From assembly GCA_040383485.1 (NCBI GenBank), contig JBEIDK010000138.1:1-8552 (forward strand): a stretch of 8,552 nucleotides of DNA, in the 5' to 3' direction. The stretch is from JBEIDK01 sp040383485 (GTDB taxonomy: Bacteria > Bacteroidota > Bacteroidia > UBA4408). A program made the position numbers and the translations under genes. Within the stretch, counting starts at the first letter, position 1. The number at the start of each line of letters is the position of its first letter. Shown here piece by piece: positions 1-6,087 of the stretch. Below the pieces are notes generated by a model. That model made no database searches. It saw only the letters and a list, made by a program, of their open reading frames with translations, and had not been told where the DNA came from.

Positions 1-285
1 AATTACCTACTTCATTTAACTGAACAAGGCTATTTAGATTTAGTAACAAACGATAAATCTACTAAGCATGTTACAATTTACCCTAACCCAAGTACTGGTT
101 TCTTTGAAATTAAAAATGATGAAAAATTTGATGATATACTTGTGTTAAACATTTATGGGCAATGTGTTTTCGAGTCTAAATTAACCAATTCAAAAATAAA
201 TTTGAATAAATTGGCTAAAGGTGTTTATTTTGTTGTGCTTAAAAACGAAAACGAACAAGTCCGAGAAAAAATTGTCTTAGAATAA
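1..285 (+). CDS. C-terminal end of a T9SS type A sorting-domain protein (5' end outside window)
   Basis: Frame 1 is open from the first base to a TAA at 283-285, giving 94 residues with no start, so this is the tail of a larger gene. From about residue 25 it matches the T9SS type A sorting domain: VTIYPNPSTGFFEI, then ILVLNIYGQCVFES, then a GVYFVVL strand and a basic end (REKIVLE). In this family the domain directs Sec-exported proteins across the outer membrane and is usually cleaved at the surface. Nothing of the functional part is visible, so the role is unknown. A second TAA (286-288) follows at once, and the next cargo gene starts at 288, so the two are probably cotranscribed. Confidence 0.9.
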   Translation, partial: NYLLHLTEQGYLDLVTNDKSTKHVTIYPNPSTGFFEIKNDEKFDDILVLNIYGQCVFESKLTNSKINLNKLAKGVYFVVLKNENEQVREKIVLE

Positions 286-287
286 TA

Positions 288-1454
288 ATGAAAATAATGA
301 AAACACTTTACACACTAATTTTAGTTGTATATTCTAGCCTCTTAATAAAGGCTGACCCAATAATTTTGACACTGACAGATGGTACAATTGTTACTAATGG
401 TACTTATGTTGCATATGGCGCACCTAACCCACCACAAGGCAATATTGAAGTTGATGTGCATGTTGAAAATGCAACGGATACAACCATAAATTTAAAAGTG
501 AGAAGGAGAAATATAATTGTTGACCCAATGACTTCTAATTATTTTTGTTGGTTTCAATGTTACGCACCTGCAACAAATGTTGACCCAGGAACAAACAATA
601 TCGCCATAAATTCAGGACAAACAAACAATACCGATTTTCATGCTTATTATGTACCTGGAGGTTTTAATGGAGTAAGTAAAATAAGATATACATTTTTTAA
701 TATAAATCCAGGTCACGCTGCTGATAGTTCATATGTTGAAATTACCTTTAATACTCAGTTGCCTACACAACCTATTTTATTGCAAGAACTTGGAAGTAAT
801 TTTGTAACTAATACTGAGGTTTTTCTTTCTATTCCTATCGACACTAATAGTGCTCAACAAAATGATATTGTCTATCCTCTTTCTATTACAAATAATACTA
901 ATGTTATCAAACAAATATTAGTGAAGAAAAGAGAATTAAGCATTGTAACGGGTTCTGAAAATTTCTTTTCATGGCGTTCTACCTTTAACCCAACAGTAAT
1001 GGTAGATACAGGAGGATATATTATGCTACCTAACACCACAATTAATGATGAGTTTAAAGCTATTTACCGCTCTAACGGTAACTTAGGAGAATCTGTAATA
1101 CAATATGTTGTTTTTAACAAATTTGATTTAACAGATAGTTCCTTTGTAAATGTTCACTTTAATGCATTGTTTAGTAGCATTTCAAAACAAAATGATGTTA
1201 ACATTAAAATGCAATTGGCTCCCAATCCATCTACTAATTTTACAAATCTAAACTATTCTCTTCCTAATAATTCAGATGTATATACTCTGAAAGTTATTAA
1301 TTTGTTGGGAGCCGAAGTGGCTAACTATGAGCTTCCTAAGGCACAAACTAGACAAATAATTGATACACATAATTTTGAGAATGGAGTTTATTTTTGCCAG
1401 ATTACAAGTAATAATAAAACCATAAAAACTATTAAGTTAGTTGTTTCTAAATAG
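288..1454 (+). CDS. Secreted protein with two tandem homologous domains and a T9SS sorting domain
   Basis: This 388-residue protein has a likely signal peptide (residues 1-22, hydrophobic LYTLILVVYSSLLI, cleavage after IKA). Two similar domains follow, at about 24-157 and 162-294. Each has a start like 'ILTLTDGTIVTN / LLQELGSNFVTN', a basic strand (KVRRR / VKKRE), an aromatic motif (FCWFQCY / FFSWRSTF), a Y-x-x-x-G-x-x-G-x-S segment and an ending DSSYVEITFN / DSSFVNVHFN. Only copy 1 has the cysteine pair (C87, C91). The T9SS type A domain begins near 306 (QLAPNPSTNF) and ends GVYFCQI...KLVVSK. ATG 288 is used; ATG 297 (residue 4) is an equally possible start. The beta-rich pattern suggests extracellular beta-sandwiches; binding partner unknown. 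The gene lies 2 bases after the previous stop and 27 before the ABC gene. Confidence 0.9.
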   Translation: MKIMKTLYTLILVVYSSLLIKADPIILTLTDGTIVTNGTYVAYGAPNPPQGNIEVDVHVENATDTTINLKVRRRNIIVDPMTSNYFCWFQCYAPATNVDPGTNNIAINSGQTNNTDFHAYYVPGGFNGVSKIRYTFFNINPGHAADSSYVEITFNTQLPTQPILLQELGSNFVTNTEVFLSIPIDTNSAQQNDIVYPLSITNNTNVIKQILVKKRELSIVTGSENFFSWRSTFNPTVMVDTGGYIMLPNTTINDEFKAIYRSNGNLGESVIQYVVFNKFDLTDSSFVNVHFNALFSSISKQNDVNIKMQLAPNPSTNFTNLNYSLPNNSDVYTLKVINLLGAEVANYELPKAQTRQIIDTHNFENGVYFCQITSNNKTIKTIKLVVSK

Positions 1455-1481
1455 TAACTTTTCTAGCATCTAATTTAATTT

Positions 1482-3266
1482 TTGAAATCTTTATCAGCCT
1501 TAAACAAGTATTTTTATAAGTATAAATGGTACTTGTTGGGCGGCACTATCTTTATTACCCTTTCCAATCTTTTTGCCTTATACCCAGCGCAAATAACACG
1601 AGAAACTATTGATTTTATTTCGCAAGGAATAAAAGAAAAAAGCGCTGTTGGTGAAGCAGAATGGCAAAGCGTGACGGTTAAGAAATTTACAGCAGAGTTT
1701 TTTTATCTATTAATTCTTGTCATTGGAGCTACAATCTTGAAAGGAATATTCATGTTTTTTATGCGTCAAACAATTATTGTAATGAGCAGGCATATTGAGT
1801 ACGAACAGAAAAATGAAATTTATAAGCATTACCAGCAATTGCCTCAATCATTTTATAAGCACAATAGCACAGGCGATTTAATGGCCAGAATTAGCGAAGA
1901 TGTTGGACAGGTTAGGATGTATGTTGGCCCTGCAATAATGTATGCTCTAAATTTAATTGTATTATTTATTCTTACCATTACCGCAATGCTTAGGGTAAAT
2001 TTCGAACTTACCATGTATGTTCTTATTCCTTTACCAATTTTAAGTTTAAGTATTTATTTTGTTAGTGATATCATTAACAAAAAAAGCCTAAGGCTTCAAG
2101 CACAGCTGTCAACAATATCAACATTTGTTCAGGAAACTTTTAGTGGAATAAGAGTGATAAAAGGGTTTAACCGCGAATCTAATTTTTATACTAATTTTAG
2201 TAAAAGCACAAACGAGTATTTTAAACGCAGTATTGACTTAGTTAAAACTGAAGCTTTATTTGCTCCAACAATAACATTACTAATAGGGTTAAGTACTTTA
2301 ATTACAATATACATTGGAGGAAAACAAGCCATAGATGGAAAAATAACTTTAGGCAATATAGCGGAGTTTGTATTATATGTAAATATGCTTACCTGGCCTG
2401 TAACATCAATAGGTTGGGTAACATCTATTATTCAAAAAGCTGCTGCATCGCAACAAAGAATTAATGAATTTTTAGTAGTGAAATCTGAAATTCAAAATAT
2501 TAATCATGATGACTTCATATTAAAAGGTGAAATTGAATTCAAGAATGTTAGTTTTAGATATAAGGATGCAAAAGTAGATTCAATAAAAAACCTTAGTTTT
2601 AAAATTAATGCAGGAGAGACATGGGGAATTACAGGTAATACTGGCAGCGGAAAATCCACAATAGCAGCCCTTTTAGCAAGGGTTTATGATGTAACTGAAG
2701 GTGAAATATTAATTGATGGACAAAATATTAAAGCCATTAATCTTGACCTTTATAAAAGACAAATGGGATATGTAGCGCAAGATGTTTTTTTATTTAGTGA
2801 TACCATAACCAATAACATTGCCTTTGCATCGGATGTAAAGGATAAATCAGAAATTATTGAGGTAGCAAAAACTGCTGCAGTTCACGATAACATAATTAAC
2901 TTTCAAAATGGATATGAAACAATAGTAGGTGAAAGAGGCATTACTTTAAGTGGTGGCCAAAAACAGAGAATTAGTATTGCGCGCGCATTAATTGCAAATC
3001 CTGAAATGTTTATCTTTGATGACTGCCTAAGTGCTGTAGATACTGAAACTGAAAATCAAATATTAATTGGATTATCTCAAAAAGTGAGAAATAAAACTAC
3101 CATCATGATTTCTCATCGTACATCAACACTTAAGAATGCAAATCATATTTTAGTGCTCGATTCAGGAGCGTTAATTGAGCAAGGCACTCATGATGAATTA
3201 ATCAACTATAAAGGAGTTTATGATTCTATGTATAAAAAGCAACAATTAGTAATGGAAACGATATAA
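1482..3266 (+). CDS. ABC half-transporter, fused permease and ATPase (MdlA/multidrug-like)
   Basis: This 594-residue protein is an inner-membrane exporter half: an N-terminal six-helix permease (segments near 17-35, 73-94, 148-170, 175-194, 258-280, 291-312) and an ATPase domain from about 347. Visible motifs are Walker A GNTGSGKST (385-393), Q-loop Q433, signature LSGGQ (489-493), Walker B FIFDD (510-514), D-loop SAVD (517-520) and H-loop H545. The residue after Walker B is Asp514, not the usual catalytic Glu; this is typical of the degenerate half of heterodimeric exporters such as MdlA, BmrC or TM287. No partner half is in the window. The start is TTG at 1482: the MKSLSALNKYF-type beginning suits the family and no in-frame ATG occurs before Met91. 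Substrate unknown; a lipid or drug is possible by family. There is no terminator between this gene and the upstream cargo gene. Confidence 0.93.
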   Translation: MKSLSALNKYFYKYKWYLLGGTIFITLSNLFALYPAQITRETIDFISQGIKEKSAVGEAEWQSVTVKKFTAEFFYLLILVIGATILKGIFMFFMRQTIIVMSRHIEYEQKNEIYKHYQQLPQSFYKHNSTGDLMARISEDVGQVRMYVGPAIMYALNLIVLFILTITAMLRVNFELTMYVLIPLPILSLSIYFVSDIINKKSLRLQAQLSTISTFVQETFSGIRVIKGFNRESNFYTNFSKSTNEYFKRSIDLVKTEALFAPTITLLIGLSTLITIYIGGKQAIDGKITLGNIAEFVLYVNMLTWPVTSIGWVTSIIQKAAASQQRINEFLVVKSEIQNINHDDFILKGEIEFKNVSFRYKDAKVDSIKNLSFKINAGETWGITGNTGSGKSTIAALLARVYDVTEGEILIDGQNIKAINLDLYKRQMGYVAQDVFLFSDTITNNIAFASDVKDKSEIIEVAKTAAVHDNIINFQNGYETIVGERGITLSGGQKQRISIARALIANPEMFIFDDCLSAVDTETENQILIGLSQKVRNKTTIMISHRTSTLKNANHILVLDSGALIEQGTHDELINYKGVYDSMYKKQQLVMETI

Positions 3267-3298
3267 TTTGTTTACATAATTATTTAATTTTACGTTTT
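3267..3298 (+). promoter_or_regulatory. Candidate Bacteroidota promoter upstream of the PyrR-like gene
   Basis: TTTG at 3267-3270, right after the ABC stop codon, is followed 20 bases later by TACGTTTT (3291-3298), one base off the TAnnTTTG consensus. The spacing suits the primary sigma factor of this phylum. Transcription would begin near 3304, leaving a very short leader before ATG 3311. In AT-rich DNA such matches can occur by chance. Confidence 0.35.
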
Positions 3299-3310
3299 AT
3301 TTCAAGCAAA

Positions 3311-3844
3311 ATGCAGCAGTTACTATTATCAGAAAAACAATTCTCATTAACAATAAATAGATTGTGTTTTGAATTGATTGAAAATTACGGAAATTTTGAG
3401 AATACCGTTATCATTGGTATTCAGCCAAGAGGTACTTTTTTGGCAAATCAAATTTGTAAGCAATTAAAATTTATTGATAAAGACTTGAAATTTAATTTCG
3501 GGAATTTAGATATTACTTTTTTTAGGGATGATATACACCAGCATCAGCAGCCGATAATGCCTAACATTACAGATATCAATTTTGAAATTGAAAACAAAAA
3601 TGTAATTTTAATTGACGATGTGCTTTATACAGGAAGAACCATTCGCGCTGCATTAGATGCGATTTTAAGCTTAGGGAGACCACAAAAATTGGAGCTTTTA
3701 GTTTTGATTGATAGACTATACAGCAGGCACTTGCCTATTCAGGCAAATTATACAGGAAGATTAGTAGATACCATTACTTCTGAAAAGGTAATAGTAGATT
3801 GGAACGATGATGAGGCTAAAAATTGTGTTTGGCTTACTTCATAG
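3311..3844 (+). CDS. pyrR: PyrR-type uracil phosphoribosyltransferase / pyrimidine regulator
   Basis: This 177-residue type I phosphoribosyltransferase has the family's usual length (about 175-180). The PRPP-binding loop VILIDDVLYTGRT is at 98-110, with an earlier 'IIGIQPRGTFLA' strand and loop (34-45) that binds pyrophosphate in this fold. The later LVLIDRLYSRHLPIQANYTG (130-149) and a final VDW are characteristic of PyrR rather than of other PRTases. PyrR converts uracil and PRPP to UMP, and in Gram-positive bacteria it also attenuates pyr mRNA. No pyr operon or attenuator is visible here, so salvage may be the main role, or regulation may act elsewhere. The cobalamin adenosyltransferase gene follows after 31 bases with no promoter or terminator seen, suggesting cotranscription. 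The ATG at 3311 gives a normal PyrR N-terminus. Confidence 0.88.
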   Translation: MQQLLLSEKQFSLTINRLCFELIENYGNFENTVIIGIQPRGTFLANQICKQLKFIDKDLKFNFGNLDITFFRDDIHQHQQPIMPNITDINFEIENKNVILIDDVLYTGRTIRAALDAILSLGRPQKLELLVLIDRLYSRHLPIQANYTGRLVDTITSEKVIVDWNDDEAKNCVWLTS

Positions 3845-3875
3845 TTTATAAAAAAAAAATTTTAAAACGTTAAGA

Positions 3876-4424
3876 ATGAAAATATATACCAAGACAGGAG
3901 ATAATGGGGAAACTTCACTTATTGGAGGAACTCGTGTACCAAAGCATCATATAAGGATAGAAAGTTATGGAACAGTTGATGAACTAAACTCTTTCATTGG
4001 TCTTATTCGTGACCAACAAATACTTGAAAACCATAGAGAGGTATTAGCAGAAATTCAGGATAGGTTGTTCACCATTGGTTCTAGTTTGGCTAGTGATCCT
4101 GAAAAGTCGAAAATGAAAATTCCAGATTTATTAGCTACCGATATCAATTATTTAGAGTTAGAGATTGACCGCATGAACGAATTGTTACCCGAAATGCGTT
4201 CTTTTATTTTGCCCGGAGGGCATACAACCGTTTCCTATTGTCATATAGCACGCTGTGTTTGCCGCAGGGCTGAAAGAAATGTAACACACTTGGCTGAACA
4301 TGAGTTTGTTGCAGATTTAGTTCAAAAATATTTAAACCGGTTAAGTGATTATTTATTTGTGCTATGCAGAATGATTGCACAAGAGCTAAATGTAAGTGAA
4401 GTACCTTGGAAGCCACGTATGTAG
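3876..4424 (+). CDS. PduO-type cob(I)alamin adenosyltransferase
   Basis: This 182-residue cytoplasmic enzyme transfers the adenosyl group of ATP to cob(I)alamin (or cob(I)yrinic acid diamide), making coenzyme B12 (EC 2.5.1.17). The PduO/MMAB signature is complete: N-terminal ATP loop YTKTGDNGETSLIGG (4-18), SYGTVDELNSFIG (30-42), PGGHTTVSYCHIARCVCRRAER (113-134) with the conserved Arg and Glu of the ATP site, and LNRLSDYLFVLCRMIA (153-168). The length is normal and nothing is broken. The protein is a five-helix bundle expected to be a trimer. It lies 31 bases after pyrR across a run of ten A residues, and no cobalamin riboswitch is seen upstream. Such genes often stand apart from B12 synthesis clusters and serve B12-dependent enzymes such as methylmalonyl-CoA mutase; no such enzyme is in the window. 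Confidence 0.93.
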   Translation: MKIYTKTGDNGETSLIGGTRVPKHHIRIESYGTVDELNSFIGLIRDQQILENHREVLAEIQDRLFTIGSSLASDPEKSKMKIPDLLATDINYLELEIDRMNELLPEMRSFILPGGHTTVSYCHIARCVCRRAERNVTHLAEHEFVADLVQKYLNRLSDYLFVLCRMIAQELNVSEVPWKPRM

Positions 4425-4461
4425 AGCGTTTCGGGGATGTTTAAAAAATATTTTTTTACTA

Positions 4462-4491
4462 TTTGATATGTGAGTTTATTTTTTACTTTTG
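4462..4491 (+). promoter_or_regulatory. Promoter of the DUF2795 gene (TTTG-N18-TACTTTTG)
   Basis: TTTG at 4462-4465 and a perfect TAnnTTTG match (TACTTTTG, 4484-4491) are 18 bases apart, fitting the -33/-7 pattern of Bacteroidota. An A6-TA-T6 tract (4443-4456) lies just upstream and could act like an UP element. The predicted start near 4497 leaves an A-rich leader of about 35 bases with no Shine-Dalgarno sequence before ATG 4533, as is common for well expressed genes in this phylum. Confidence 0.7.
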
Positions 4492-4532
4492 CGGAAAATA
4501 GAGAAATTAATAATAAATAAATATCACACAAA

Positions 4533-4754
4533 ATGTATTGGACACTTGAATTGGCTTCGCATTTAGAAGATGCTCCTTGGCCAGCAACAAAAGATGAATT
4601 AATTGACTTTGCAATGCGTTCGGGCGCACCAATGGAAGTTATTGAAAACTTACAAGAAATGGAAGACGAAGGCGAACTTTATGAAACCATAGATGATGTT
4701 TGGCCTGACTATCCTTCTAAAGAAGATTTCTTCTTCAATGAAGATGAATACTAA
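4533..4754 (+). CDS. Small acidic DUF2795 protein
   Basis: This 73-residue protein has 22 Asp or Glu residues and only three Lys or Arg. The opening MYWTLELASHLEDAPWPATKDELIDFAMRSGAP..VIENLQEM resembles the DUF2795 family, whose members are small helical proteins of unknown function. The N-terminal half looks helical (LASHLED, KDELIDFAMR, MEVIENLQEM); the last 25 residues are acidic and aromatic (DDVWPDYPSKEDFFF). There is no signal peptide or membrane segment, so it should be cytoplasmic. It is a single-gene unit with its own promoter (4462-4491), an A-rich leader and a strong terminator (4756-4786), suggesting high, independent expression. Related short proteins occur widely in Bacteroidota, so it is likely a real and conserved gene. 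No function can be assigned. Confidence 0.85.
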   Translation: MYWTLELASHLEDAPWPATKDELIDFAMRSGAPMEVIENLQEMEDEGELYETIDDVWPDYPSKEDFFFNEDEY

Positions 4755-4755
4755 T

Positions 4756-4786
4756 AAAGAAGCTACTTGAAAAAGTAGCTTTTTTT
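4756..4786 (+). terminator. Strong intrinsic terminator after the DUF2795 gene
   Basis: A perfect 8-bp stem AGCTACTT (4761-4768) / AAGTAGCT (4773-4780) with a GAAA tetraloop is followed by six T residues. The preceding AAAGA (4756-4760) can pair with the T run, extending the stem to 13 bp with one G-U pair. It begins 2 bases after the stop codon. Confidence 0.92.
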
Positions 4787-4959
4787 ATTTTATATCTTTC
4801 CTGATTCGGCTTTGAGAGCCTCCGCTCGGCTCTTTTGCCGGGTGGTTCCGCCAAAGGCGGATTGCATCTGGCAAGAATTCCTTACATCTGTTTTTCATGC
4901 CTGTAAAATTTCAATTCCATTATAAGGATTTAAACTTCGAACATTAACAAATGTATAAA

Positions 4960-4989
4960 TTATTTATGGCGCAAGATGCGCCTAAATAA
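4960..4989. repeat. Long inverted repeat (13-bp stem, one bulge)
   Basis: TTATTTA (4960-4966), a bulged T (4967) and GGCGCA (4968-4973) pair with TGCGCC (4977-4982) and TAAATAA (4983-4989) across an AGA loop. There is no T run after the stem, so it does not look like an intrinsic terminator on the + strand. It marks the left side of the second GC-rich segment in the gap. Confidence 0.75.
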
Positions 4990-5047
4990 GTGCTACTCGG
5001 TAAAGAGACGAGATGCAGCGGAGGGAAAATCCCATAAAGGGAGGAAG

Positions 5048-5072
5048 CAGCATTGTCTTTAAAGTTTTGTAA
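5048..5072 (+). repeat. 25-base direct repeat, copy 1 (intergenic)
   Basis: CAGCA, one variable base, then TGTCTTTAAAGTTTTGTAA. It matches 6746-6770, inside the beta-helix gene, at 24 of 25 positions (T here, C there). It forms the right edge of the structured intergenic segment. Confidence 0.8.
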
Positions 5073-5130
5073 AGTGGACACACTAAACATACCCCCCATT
5101 TTGCATTTTTAACTTTACACTTTGCACTAA

Positions 5131-6087
5131 CTATTGCACCACCAACTTCAAACACTGCATACTATTTTCTGTAGTAACTTTTACAAAATAAACACCTTTT
5201 TTATAATTAGCTATTGACAATTGATAATTAACAGTTGGTTTGGTACTTATTTTTTCTACCAAACAACCTTGGGCATTGAATATTACTATACCGGTAAAGC
5301 TTTGTTTGCCATCAATATAAACAACAGAAGTGGCAGGGTTAGGGGAAAGCCTAAAAGCCTCCCTTTGGGGGAGGTTGGTGGGGCTTCCCGTCTCATCTAA
5401 CAACTCAACACTTACATCGTCGATGTAGTAATATGCGCCACAATTTAAACCATTTAGAGTACAAGTTGAGTCGATTATAATGCTATTACTCATACTATCA
5501 GTTAAAAAATTACCAATAGTTATCCAACGTTCTGTGCCATTTGCCATAAAGGTATCTGTTACTAAAGTCCAACCAGTTTTGCTAGTTAAATTATTGTTAA
5601 CATTATTTTGTGTTTGTGGTATTTGATTAATAATAAAACCGACACCATTATTTGAAACATTAAAACTATCAGGAGTAAATAATGCACCTATACTATTATT
5701 TGCTATCCGAAATGTGTCAGCAAGAGATACCCAATAACTTACAACATATTTTTTAGTATTTATGAGTGTCGCCTTTAATTCGCATTGAATATAATTTCTT
5801 ACTATGCATGTGCAATAGGTATAAGTAAATATTCCAGAATAAGCATTACCTGTTTTAGGCTCCTCATAACCAAGAATATTATAAGGAACTGAATAGTTAT
5901 GAGTAATAGGATCTCTATCCGTATTAAAATATCCAAATCCTCCTTTCCAATCAGTTATGCAGTCCTCAAGATATGCATTAGACATATTAAGACTAATCGT
6001 ATCTTCGAAAGAAGGGTTTGGAACAAGATTTTGCCCATATGATAAACTAACTACAAACAGTAAACAAGATAGAACTTTGCTTTTCAT
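5131..6087 (-). CDS. Secreted jelly-roll/CBM-like protein with T9SS sorting domain
   Basis: This 318-residue protein begins with a clear signal peptide (1-19, MKSKVLSCLLFVVSLSYGQ). NLVPNPSFEDT (20-30) then opens a common Bacteroidota surface domain, recognisable also by GYEEPKTGNAYSG (73-85), the Y-V-V-S-Y-W-V-S-LAD strand (114-124) and YYYIDDVSVELL (219-230), which closes it. The pattern resembles galactose-binding or CBM jelly-rolls, so glycan or surface binding is inferred. Cysteines 92, 94 and 102 cluster in one loop. A linker (234-245) encoded by a palindromic DNA element leads to the T9SS type A domain (RLSPNPATS from 246; GVYFVKV 298-304; KLVVQ end). Its ATG overlaps the stop of the upstream beta-helix gene by one base (TAATG), implying cotranscription and translational coupling. 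Confidence 0.92.
   Translation of the reverse strand: MKSKVLSCLLFVVSLSYGQNLVPNPSFEDTISLNMSNAYLEDCITDWKGGFGYFNTDRDPITHNYSVPYNILGYEEPKTGNAYSGIFTYTYCTCIVRNYIQCELKATLINTKKYVVSYWVSLADTFRIANNSIGALFTPDSFNVSNNGVGFIINQIPQTQNNVNNNLTSKTGWTLVTDTFMANGTERWITIGNFLTDSMSNSIIIDSTCTLNGLNCGAYYYIDDVSVELLDETGSPTNLPQREAFRLSPNPATSVVYIDGKQSFTGIVIFNAQGCLVEKISTKPTVNYQLSIANYKKGVYFVKVTTENSMQCLKLVVQ
5205..5229. repeat. AT-rich imperfect inverted repeat inside the sorting domain
   Basis: The segment from AATTAGCTATTG to CAATTGATAATT has overlapping CAATTG and AATT palindromes. On the coding strand it encodes part of NYQLSIANYKK (residues 287-297), just before the GVYF strand. Similar CAATTGTCAATT-rich tracts are common as dispersed repeats in Bacteroidota (recalled, not searched), but simple AT richness may explain it. 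Confidence 0.35.
5343..5389. repeat. Nested palindromic element inside a coding linker
   Basis: An outer stem GGGAAAGCC (5343-5351) / GGCTTCCC (5382-5389), with one bulged A, encloses an inner hairpin CCTCCC (5358-5363) / GGGAGG (5369-5374). It is GC-rich within an AT-rich gene. On the coding strand it gives the linker GSPTNLPQREAF (234-245) between the jelly-roll-like domain and the sorting domain. SPT-x-LPQRE-like peptides from palindromic repeats recur in Bacteroidota proteins and intergenic DNA (recalled, not searched), suggesting an in-frame inserted dispersed repeat. Confidence 0.65.

Larger units (their letters stand above)
4787..5130. other. Non-coding gap with two GC-rich, hairpin-rich segments
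   Basis: This 344-base gap between convergent genes has no convincing gene. 4801-4880 is 46/80 G+C and 4971-5050 is 40/80, both much richer than the surrounding genes, with an AT-rich stretch between them. Hairpins seen: AGAGCC (4815-4820) / GGCTCT (4828-4833) followed by TTT; TCCGCC (4847-4852) / GGCGGA (4856-4861), enclosed by TTGCC (4835-4839) / GGCAA (4870-4874); and a long bulged stem at 4960-4989. At 5023-5042 TCCC can pair with GGGA on either side. The last 55 bases are AT-rich apart from a C6 run (5092-5097). Composition and structure suggest a dispersed repeat, a mobile-element relic or a structured RNA; the sequence alone does not decide. Confidence 0.6.

Noticed and set aside
1389..1396. 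TATTTTTG, a perfect -7 box match, as a promoter for the ABC gene
   Set aside because: It lies in codons for the conserved VYF strand of the sorting domain, and the nearest TTTG is only 11 bases upstream, too close for a -33 element.
3845..3875. Cobalamin riboswitch or PyrR attenuator near pyrR and the adenosyltransferase gene
   Set aside because: The gap is only 31 bases, mostly A and T, with no room for a B12 box or an attenuator hairpin.
4204..4531. Two minus-strand frames opposite the adenosyltransferase gene and the DUF2795 promoter
   Set aside because: They overlap a clear PduO-type gene and a promoter, and their products show no family features.
4944..5090. A 48-codon minus-strand frame (ATG at 5088-5090) reading MFSVSTLQNFKDNAASS and on to a TAA
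   Set aside because: It runs across the hairpin-rich repeat-like DNA, has no recognisable domain or leader signal, and its composition follows the repeat. It is more likely a chance frame or relic than a gene.
5069..5118. GTAAAGT (5069-5075) / ACTTTAC (5112-5118) as a terminator for the minus-strand genes
   Set aside because: The stem is 7 bp with a 36-base loop and lacks a following T run on the minus strand, so it is too weak to call.
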